DNA from: Tipula vernalis
Lineage: Eukaryota > Arthropoda > Insecta > Diptera > Tipulidae
Direction: 5' to 3'
Length of the DNA stretch: 64,000 nucleotides
NCBI GenBank assembly: GCA_958295665.1
Contig: OY282560.1
Span: 20,481,653-20,545,652, forward strand
Positions 56,375 through 64,000 of the stretch are shown in pieces; position 1 is the stretch's first letter; each line of letters starts with the position of its first letter. The position numbers and the translations under genes were made by a program. The notes under the pieces are model-generated. The model made no database searches, was not told where the DNA came from, and was given only the letters and a program-made list of their open reading frames with translations.

Positions 56375-59331
56375 CTCAGGCGAGTCCCACTGTAAAATTC
56401 CACTACCGAGAACCAATTCGACAACCAGAAAACGTACAACGGACATCCATTAAACACGAATCACAACTGAGTTTTACCTCAGTAATCAACAAAAATCAGC
56501 CGAGTTCCGTCTCGAGCTTTCAAAGAATCCCGCCGAGTTCCGTCTCGAGCGTCGAAATAATCCCGCCGAGTTCCGTCTCGAGCATTAAAATAATCCCGCC
56601 GAGTACCGTCTCGAGCATCAAAATAATCCCGCCGAGTACCGTCTCGAGCGTCAAAACAATCCCACCGAGTTCCGTCTCGAGTGGAAAATTTAATCAAGCG
56701 AGCTATGTCTCGACAATCCCACCGAGTTCCGTCTCGCGTGGAAAATCCAATCAAACGAGCCACGTCTCGACAATCCCACCGAGTTCCGTCTCGCGTGGAA
56801 AATCCAATCAAACGAGCCACGTCTCGACAATCCCACCGAGTTCCGCCTCGAGTGGAAAATCAAATCAAACGAGCCACGTCTCGACAATCCCACCGAGTTC
56901 CGCCTCGAGTGGAAAATTAAATCAAGCGAGCCACGTCTCGACAATCCCACCGAGTTCCGCCTCAAGTGGAAAATCAAATCAAACGAGCCACGTCTCGACA
57001 ATCCCACCGAGTTCCGTCTCGCGTGGAAAATCCAATCAAACGAGCCACGTCTCGACAATCCCACCGAGTTCCGTCTAGCGTGGAAAATCCAATCCAACGA
57101 GCCATGTCTCGATAATCTCGCCGAGTTCCGCCTCGAGCGATATCCATTGCAACAAATCCACTAGTTCAAATAAAACTAGTCTTGTCTCAGATAATCTTGT
57201 GCCAGAAGTCATTGAAACCGATAACACGATAAAACCATTGAGCAACGTCTCAATGAATCAATCAAAGGCCGAGTTAAATGGCCAGGTCGCTGTTTCACCA
57301 CCATATCCAATTCCAATTCCCAAACATGCCCCCATTCCAGTAGAACCGGAGGAACCAAATGAAGTTTGGCCACCAATCGAACCATTCACCACTATAGCTC
57401 AAATCCACACAACTATCGAAATTTTAAATTCCTACCAAATCAATCTAGTATCAAATCACAAATTCGCGCATGATACAGTGAGATTGAAGATAGCAGCATC
57501 AGGCGAAGAATCTACCCTCTTAATAGATTCTGGTGCCTTAGTTTCATTAATCAAAAATAAAATGATTAAAAATTCTCAAGAGATAGACCAGTACGGTAAA
57601 GTAATGTTAAAGGGAATCGGCAAAGAAGCCACTATCACACTTGGATGTGTTTACACACATGTGGACATCACATCATATCTCAGAATCCCGCAGAAATTCC
57701 ACGAAGTTGAAGACGAGTTTCCAATCGAGCAAGATGGAATTCTCGGAAGAGATTTCCTTAACGGTAATAAAGTGGATATTTTGTACAGCACCTCGAAATT
57801 AAACATCCTAGGGAACAAAGTCAAGTTCCTTAATAATCCAACGAGTATACGCCTCCCTCCACGGAAAGAAGTAATCGTACAAATCAAAACACCCACAAAT
57901 AATTCATACCTATGCAATTCCGACGAGATAGTGCAAGGTGTATTTGTCGGCAACTGCCTTATCCAACCCAACATGCTGAGAGCACAGGTCAGCATCGTAA
58001 ACACTAACCCTAGTGAAATGATTATAGAGGATTTTGTCCCGAAACTCACAGAGCTTAGCCAGTACGACATCTTTCAGTTAGACCATGAGTTTGAAGGTAG
58101 TAACACGCAACGTGTCGAAGTTAGAGATGATCTAATTATTAACCAAGTAGTTAATGACCTAGATAAGAATCTCAATTACGAAGAATCCACCTCTATACTT
58201 GAACTAGTCAGGGAGTTTGCAGACATCTTCTTCATTGAAGGTGACAAACTTTCAAGTGTGCCCGGTGTCAGGCATAAAGTTAACCTTCATAATGACACAC
58301 CACCGATTAACGTAAGGCGGTACCGTATCCCACAAACCCTAAAAACAGAAATCAATACTCAAGTTCAGAAAATGCTGGATGATGGAATAATAACTCACAG
58401 CACCAGCCCGTTCAATAGTCCTTTACTAGTGGTTCCAAAGAAGCCAGATAAAAATGGTAAACCAAAGTGGAGAGTAGTAGTAGACTTTCGAAGAGTCAAC
58501 GAAGCCACAATAGGAGATTCGTTTCCTCTTCCTTTGATTAACGACATTTTTGACCAACTGGGACACTCTCACAATTTTTCCACGTTAGACATGGCAAATG
58601 GGTACCACCAAATTGAAAAGGATCCCATGGATAGGCACAAAACGGCGTTTAGCACGGATTTTGGCCATTTTGAAATCCTCAGAATGCCTTTTGGGATGAA
58701 AAATTCTCAAAGTACGTTCCAAAGGATGATAAATAATGAGTTGCTAGGCCAGCAGGGCCTAAAGTGTTTTGTGTACTTGGATGACGTAATTGTCAACGGA
58801 AGGAATTTGAGAGACCACAACAGTAAGTTGAGGGACATATTTTCAGCTCTTAGAAGAAGCAACCTAAAAATTCAAACGGAAAAATGTCAGTTCTTGAGTA
58901 AAGAAATTCAATATTTAGGACATATCATCACTCCCCAAGGCATTAAGCCCAACCCCAAAACAGTGGAAGCCATTGTAAATTTTCCAGTCCCACGAAACAC
59001 GCGTGAGACCAAAAGCTTCCTAGGTCTCACTAGTTACTATAGAAAGTTCGTCCCAGCTTTCTCCACGATCGCAGAACCTCTGCACCAATTAACCAAGAAA
59101 AGAGTAAAATTTGAGTGGTCCGAGAAAAGCCAGTCCGCATTTGATTATCTAAAAAAGAAAATTACCTCATCACCAGTCCTCCAATATCCCGATTTCAATC
59201 GAACATTTATCCTTACAACGGACGCCAGCGAATATGGAGTAGGCGCCATCCTTAGTCAAATCCGTGATGGAGACGATTTGCCAATTGCCTACGCTAGCCG
59301 TTCACTCAAAACAGCAGAAAGAAACTACTAA
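56314..59331 (+). pseudogene. pol N-terminal repeat region, protease, RT and RNase H start
   Basis: The pol frame is open from 56314, overlapping gag by about 60 nt in the -1 frame, as expected for frameshift expression. It runs through the minisatellite to a TAG at 57076 and then from 57079 to 59331. Protease: LLIDSGALVSLI (about 57520). RT: DGIITHSTSPFNSPLLVV, VVDFRRVNEATIGDSFPLP, STLDMANGYHQIE and VYLDDVIV (about 58770). Then FLGLTSYYRKF and RNase H TTDASEYGVGAIL. The single TAG is one base from the TCG found in other repeat units, so it is a recent hit. The frame shifts at AERNY. Confidence 0.9.
56499..57125 (+). repeat. coding minisatellite, 33-bp then 57-bp units
   Basis: About six 33-bp units (each with CCGAGTNCCGTCTCGAGC) at 56499-56690 are followed by seven to eight 57-bp units from 56681. 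The 57-bp unit contains the 33-bp core motif plus GTGGAAAATCCAATCAAACG-like sequence. Both lengths are multiples of three, so the pol frame stays open across them (11-residue and 19-residue units with IPPSSVS cores). Long minus-strand frames here are antisense artefacts. Confidence 0.9.
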
Positions 59332-60779
59332 CCATTGAAAAAGAAATGCTTGCAACAAAGTGGGCAGTCGAGATATTTAGACCTTACTTGTTTGGGCGAA
59401 AATTCGTCATTAAAACTGACCATAAGCCGTTAGTTGGCGATCTGAAGAACGCATGAAAACGAATCCTAAATTGGCGGTTACAACTTGCAGAATATAACTA
59501 CAAGGTAGTGCATGTCTCAGGTAAAGCTAATACAGGAGCAGATGCACTGAGCAGAATACGCCAAGAAGAAATCCGAGTTATCACGAGAGCACAAGCGAAA
59601 CTCCTACCATCCCCAACAGTATCCCCAACAATATCCCCAACAGTATATCTGTCAAGCAATCAGATAACAGAACTCCAAGCCGTTTCAAACAGTGAAAATA
59701 TAAGTGATCATGAAGTAAAGCAAAGGAACGTTCAGATCATTACGAATCCGAGCATAAGAGCTCAAATATTACGCGAGAATCATGACTTACCATTGGGTGG
59801 TCACGCAGGAGTGTTCAGAATATTCAAAAGAATCCGCATGGAATACTATTGGCCTGGTATGCTACGTGATGTAAAAAATTACATTAAGAAATGCAACAAA
59901 TGCAAGAAAAATAAAGCCAGTAAGAAAACAAGAGTACCCCTGGTATTGACGAATACGTCAGAATATCCTTTCCAGCGTGTTGCACTGGACATAGTTGGCC
60001 CTTTACCCGTGACAGATTTACAGAACAAATACATCCTAACTTTCCAGGACGACTTTACTAAATTTTCTGGCGCCATACCACTGCCAGACGAGAAAGCTTC
60101 CACTGTAGCCAAGGCGTTATGTGAACAATACATAACAAAGTTGGGAGCGCCGCAAAAGATATTGACTGATATGGGATCTAACTTTATGAGCAACTTGTTT
60201 GAGAATATCTGCAAGTTATTAAAAATTAAACATTTGACAACCACGAGTTTTCATCCGCAGACGAATGGAGCTCTCGAAAGATCCCATAGCACGCTCAAAG
60301 AATATCTCCGTAATTTCACGGACGTAGACCATAATAATTGGGATGAAATGGTTCACTACGCAATGTTTGTGTACAACACAACGCCTCATTGCTCCACAAA
60401 TTTCACTCGTTACGAATTGTTATTTGGTCGTCCAGCCTTAGTGCCAACCGCAGTCAAAAGAGAACCGCAACCGGTTTACAATTATGATGACTATGTTAGT
60501 GAACTAAAAGCCCGTTTGCAACTAGCTCACCATATCGCTCGCCTTAATATCCTCAAGAACAAAGAAAGAGCCAAAGCAAGTTATGACAGAGGCACAACAC
60601 CCTTTCATGTAAACATGGGAGACCTAGTGTGGCTCCGCAATGAAATGAGAAAAACTAAACAAGATCCAATCTGGACAGGTCCATTTTCAGTAATTAAAAT
60701 ATTATCCCCTACCAACACCCTGATTAATGTTAGAGGCAAAGAAAAAATTGTTCACAACAATAGATTAAAGAAAAATTAA
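59332..60779 (+). CDS. RNase H end and integrase of the gypsy element
   Basis: After the frame break at 59331, RNase H resumes ([19 protein letters not shown]) but meets a TGA at 59453. The frame from 59454 onward is open to 60779. Integrase: zinc domain [15 protein letters not shown] and CNKCKKNK (59790-59920), core Asp of LDIVGPLPV (about 59987), TDMGSNFMS (about 60165) and Glu of [10 protein letters not shown] (about 60265). The C-terminal part is [17 protein letters not shown] and [13 protein letters not shown]. Integrase inserts the DNA copy into the host chromosome. Confidence 0.85.
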
Positions 60780-61004
60780 GAAAGTTCTGTCTTACTCCCA
60801 AAACAGAAGCATGGAGCAGCAAGGTCCAACAAAAAAGATCATCAGCATAGAAGAATACAAAAAAGAAGAGTACTCCCACCGTCAGAACCCACATCAGGAA
60901 GCCTACCGACACCGAATGAGAAGAGGAGAGGTGGCGGTACTATGAAAACGCTGAAGTTAGAGAAGTACAACCTAATAAGGATACCGGCTAACTTTAACAG
61001 GGTC

Positions 61005-61330
61005 CAATTTTATGAAATCATCCTGCAAGGCTTTGAACTCCATCTGCCCATTTCTACAAAAATCTCCAAGTATTCACCCTGCTTGGTTCCATGACCAGCT
61101 AAAAAATCTAAAAATCGTAAATGTAAGGCATACACTAAAATGATGAAATCAAGTTTGGAAACAGACAATCTGTCATTTTTACAACACAGCCAAAAATTTC
61201 ATGTCTATTTCAAACTTAAGTACAAGTCTTATTTGGCTGGCATCCAAGAATAAATTAAAACAAATCCAAAACAGTTTTGGAAGCATTTTCGTTTTAAACG
61301 TGAAATCGATGTTTGCTGCATTATTTCAAT
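61005..61330 (+). pseudogene. jockey-like LINE ORF2 fragment
   Basis: The segment reads FYEIILQGFELHLPI, then after a shift KCKAYTKMM and YKSYLAGIQE-like sequence and NPKQFWKHFRFKRE. It corresponds to the linker before RT seen at 32350-32620 (NPKLFWTFVDAKRK). It continues the fragment at 53770-54021 across the inserted TIR element. Confidence 0.65.
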
Positions 61331-61410
61331 CTGTCTAACGACCAACCGTCAGTACTGATTATATTGATAAAAATATAAAGGGCCTCATAAGGTGATCAGA
61401 ACTTCGGTCT

Positions 61411-62745
61411 TGATTAATTCATCTCCCAAATCAATCCCGAAATGAAGCTCTCAGCTTAACCTCCAACTCAATTTACAACTCAATCTGTATCACCTCACCA
61501 AATCAATCTCTAATCCACTTTCAAATCAACCCTTAACCTAACCCTGAATCAACCCTTAAATAATTCCTCTACCGAACAACTCATACCCCAATGCAAGCTA
61601 ACTAAATCCTAATTCTATATCAACTCAACTTAGTTCGACCCAAATCTCAACCCTCTGCATAACTCTTCACTTATTTTCCAAATCAATCCCACAATTAACT
61701 CGATTCGAAAGCAACATGCGTGTATGAACTCAACTGAATCTAACCGCCTATAACCCTAAACTCGACCTAAAATTAGTCCCTAACCGAACTTCTCTTTCAA
61801 GTCCAACTCAATTTTAACTCAAACCATACTAACCATCATACCGACATACGTACCGTCGTACCATCATAACCTTAAACAATCATTCCATCATATCATTATC
61901 GCATTATACCATCATACCATCATGATACTATACCATTAAACCATCATACAATCGTACCATTGTACCACAGTGACGTCAAACCATCACACTGTGATGTATA
62001 TCTTACCTTCAATCCACCATTTTCATACCATTATACTACCATATCATCATAAAATCGTACCATCATACAATCATATAATCATACCATCATGTGGATTTGT
62101 TTAAACATCATACGCATTTGCTGTACATACATAAAAACACTCACTTTATTTTATACATTGCTCAACTACTCACTAGACACTTTCCCAACACCATTTTAAT
62201 CCTAATTCAACCCGCAAACGGCCCCTAACTCAACCCTCAATCCAACCGCAAACTCTATTTCAACTCAATCCTCAAACCGGAGCAGGTATAAGAAATTGGT
62301 CAACAGTTCACTTTATCTTAACCCAACCTTAACTCAACTCCAACTCAACTTGAACTCAACCCGCAAATTGACCGCTAACTTAACATTCAACTCAAACACA
62401 AACTCAATATTCAAACCAGGATATATAAAAAAATTGGTAAATATATCTATAACCAGGTATTTTGGGTCAATTCGTATGGCAGGTACCCGACCCTCTTGAC
62501 GCACAGGTTCCAAAAGCTTTTCATATCTCGGCCTTGAACATATAAACAGATTGGTAAAAAAATTCTAAATTGAAAAATCTGTTCTCGAGATACCAAGACC
62601 CTGACAGACGGACGGACATTTTTTTTTTTGCTTTTTTAGACTCAGGGACTTTCAAAACGTCGAGAAAAGTGGCTTTGGAGCAACCAAATTGTTGATCATT
62701 TTTGACAGGATCTCAATACTCAGGTCTTTTTAGAGACCGAAGTAA
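61411..62745 (-). repeat. GTTGAG-rich interspersed repeat, copy D
   Basis: Inverted copy. The tail at 61411-62430 (CAACTCAAC-type units on the plus strand, with an ACCATCAT-rich segment at 61830-62095) is followed by the head at 62460-62745 with TCTCGAGATACC, GACAGACGGACGGACATTTT and CTTTCAAAACGTCGAGAAAA. It starts TGATTAATTC, as copy C does. It lies just before the end of the giant intron. Confidence 0.8.
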
Positions 62746-62954
62746 TTTATTTGAGTCACATTAGATAACTAATGTGTTAGCTGTAAACCACAAAAAATAA
62801 GATATGTCGTTCTGGTATATATGATCAAGATTTTCTTTGGATTAATATTTTTTGCCAACATTTGAAATTGTGCATCCATGATTTCGCGAATTTATGACGA
62901 TTACGATTATATCATCCAATATTTGTTGTTCTATATAAAATCTATTTCTTGCAG

Positions 62955-64000
62955 ACTTCTGTTAACAATTGCAATCTCTGGCGCTGTTCAAACAATAAAG
63001 CAAGGATTTGATGTAGTAAAATTAAATCAATACCTAGATTGGTTTAACGTACTATCATTTGATTATCACAGTTCATACGATCCAGTAACAAATCATCATG
63101 CACCACTCTACCAGCTAGAAGAAGATGATGAACTTAACGATGATAGTGAAATAAATATTGTAAGTGAATCAAATTACAGTATCACCCATTTACTTCAATG
63201 AATTCTCCTTAACAGGACTTTAGTGTAAAGTATTTGATTAGTGCTGGTGCTGATCCTCAGAAGCTGGTACTTGGTATTCCTACATATGGAAGGTCTTTCA
63301 AGCTTTCTAATCCGGAAGAAACTAACATTGGAGCACCTGCTGATGGTCCTGGTACCGCAGGATATGCAACTCAAGAAGCAGGATTTTTGGCCTACTACGA
63401 AGTAAGTAAAGACCTCGATGTTTGTATTAAATAAAAATCTTATAACACATCTGTTTTATTTTAGATCTGTCAAAATATCAAAAATGATGGTAATTGGAGA
63501 GTTATGCATCCTAATGATAATGTGACGGGTCCCTATTTGTACAGGGATAATCAATGGGTTGGTTATGATGATGCAAATATTTCCCGTAAAAAGGCACAAT
63601 ATGCTGCTAACAATGGACTTGGCGGTATTATGTTTTGGACTATAGATACGGATGATTTTAATGGTACTTGTTCAGGCAAACTGTATCCACTCATTGAGGC
63701 AGCAAAAGAAGGACTTTACGGAATTAAATCACCTGATCCTAAAGAAATTATATTAACAACTACACCACAAAATCGACCAATTCAAACATCCACATCCAGT
63801 AATGAAGCTCCCACCAAATTAACACCAGAGCCGCCAACAACGCCTGATCCTGCCAGTGATTTTATATGCGAAGGCGAAGGTTTTTTTTCACATCCCAGCG
63901 ATTGCAAAAAATACTTTTGGTGTTCGGAAAGCGGCTCAGCAAACCTTGGTATAAAGACTCATCAATTTACTTGCCCATCTGAATTGTTATTCAATAAACA
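62955..64000 (+). CDS. multi-module GH18 chitinase-like protein, exons 5-7 (continues beyond window)
   Basis: Exons: 62955-63159 (205 nt), 63216-63401 (186 nt), then from 63465 past the window edge. Lengths and phases equal those of exons 2, 3 and 4 in module 1. They supply the rest of GH18 module 2 (LNQYLDWFNVLSFDYH, GIPTYGRSFKLS, GLGGIMFWTIDTDDF) and a second CBM14 domain (CEGEGFFSHPSDCKKYFWC). Module 2 lacks three residues between LYG and IKSP that module 1 has. The protein is at least about 1030 residues, and a further linker and module are likely beyond the edge. Confidence 0.9.

Larger units (their letters stand above)
54620..60940 (+). mobile_element. Ty3/Gypsy retrotransposon, nearly full-length, inactive
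   Basis: A primer-binding site is followed by gag, a pol frame with a coding minisatellite, protease, RT, RNase H and integrase. The polypurine tract AGAAGAGGAGAGGTGGCGG lies at about 60922-60940. There is no env. The 5' LTR would end at 54784, but no matching 3' LTR follows the polypurine tract. Three lesions are visible in pol: TAG at 57076, a shift at 59331 and TGA at 59453. Confidence 0.85.
54022..60999. mobile_element. TIR element (TGTTAAAGTTAGCCG) enlarged by a gypsy insertion
   Basis: TGTTAAAGTTAGCCG at 54022-54036 is exactly inverted at 60985-60999, and the same terminus starts the stand-alone element at 20093. CCAATTT flanks both sides. Its left part is the long palindrome below. 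Its right part is 60941-60999. The gypsy element lies between. This nesting is inferred from the ends. Confidence 0.55.
48532..62954 (+). other. 14.4-kb intron filled with mobile elements
   Basis: The donor is AAG|GTAAGT at 48531/48532 and the acceptor TTTCTTGCAG at 62954. The first 20 nt and the last 40 nt match the 59-nt intron of module 1 (TCTCTTATA near the donor; TATTTGTTGTT, TATAAAATCTATTTCTTGCAG near the acceptor). The ancestral intron was therefore about 60 nt and all of 48552-62915 is inserted DNA. The phase (codon split after the second base) equals that of intron 1, so splicing would keep the frame. Confidence 0.85.

Noticed and set aside
56479..57097. Long minus-strand frames with DGTRRD or RRNSVGLSRRGSF repeats
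   Set aside because: They are antisense to the 33/57-bp minisatellite, whose pol-frame reading is supported by flanking pol.

Overview
The window looks like AT-rich nuclear DNA of an insect, most likely a higher fly (inference). The grounds are short introns of 56-63 nt, an insect-type chitinase-like gene, and a mix of copia, gypsy, BEL/Pao, jockey-like, mariner, Tc1 and Helitron relics. I saw no rRNA, tRNA or CRISPR array. Almost everything is transposable-element debris, much of it nested. The one convincing host gene is a secreted multi-module GH18 chitinase-like gene on the + strand. It starts at 46183 and runs off the right edge.

Layout. 1-3460: minus-strand gypsy of the 297/17.6 type, cut by a near-perfect palindrome at 1289-1584. 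5455-6681: copy A of a non-coding GTTGAG-rich repeat. 7030-12178: a decayed two-gene DNA transposon (spliced SAM-domain gene, then a C2H2/tnp2-like gene) with two TTAA-flanked MITEs. 12800-14860: minus-strand BEL/Pao relic. 16145-20045: plus-strand gypsy pol relic interrupted twice by fragments of an RNase H-bearing LINE, followed by a terminal-inverted-repeat element. 21132-23290: mariner and Tc1 relics. 25650-26366 and 43002-43682: two copies of an element whose ends are inverted arrays of a GGCCGAA-type short repeat. 27310-31960: Helitron end and two BEL relics. 32340-33918: jockey-like LINE. 35845-41618: a young, complete LTR retrotransposon inside a long (AT)n tract. 43900-45750: mag-like gypsy relic.

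46183-64000: the chitinase-like gene. Exons 1-3 and the start of exon 4 encode a signal peptide, a GH18 domain and a CBM14 chitin-binding domain. Exon 4 runs through a Thr-rich linker into a second GH18 domain. The rest of that domain and a second CBM14 lie on exons 5-7, after a 14.4-kb intron. Intron sizes and phases repeat exactly between the modules, so this is an internal duplication. Both modules have Gln in place of the catalytic Glu of GH18, which predicts a chitin-binding but non-hydrolytic protein.

The giant intron corresponds to a 59-nt intron in module 1, filled by insertions: a Helitron relic, a copia element, a fragment resembling the helicase of a positive-strand RNA virus (a likely endogenous viral element), a jockey-like LINE split by a TIR element that itself hosts a gypsy element, and another GTTGAG repeat. 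That gypsy element has a coding minisatellite at the start of its pol frame. Regions not listed as features are AT-rich DNA in which I recognise nothing.
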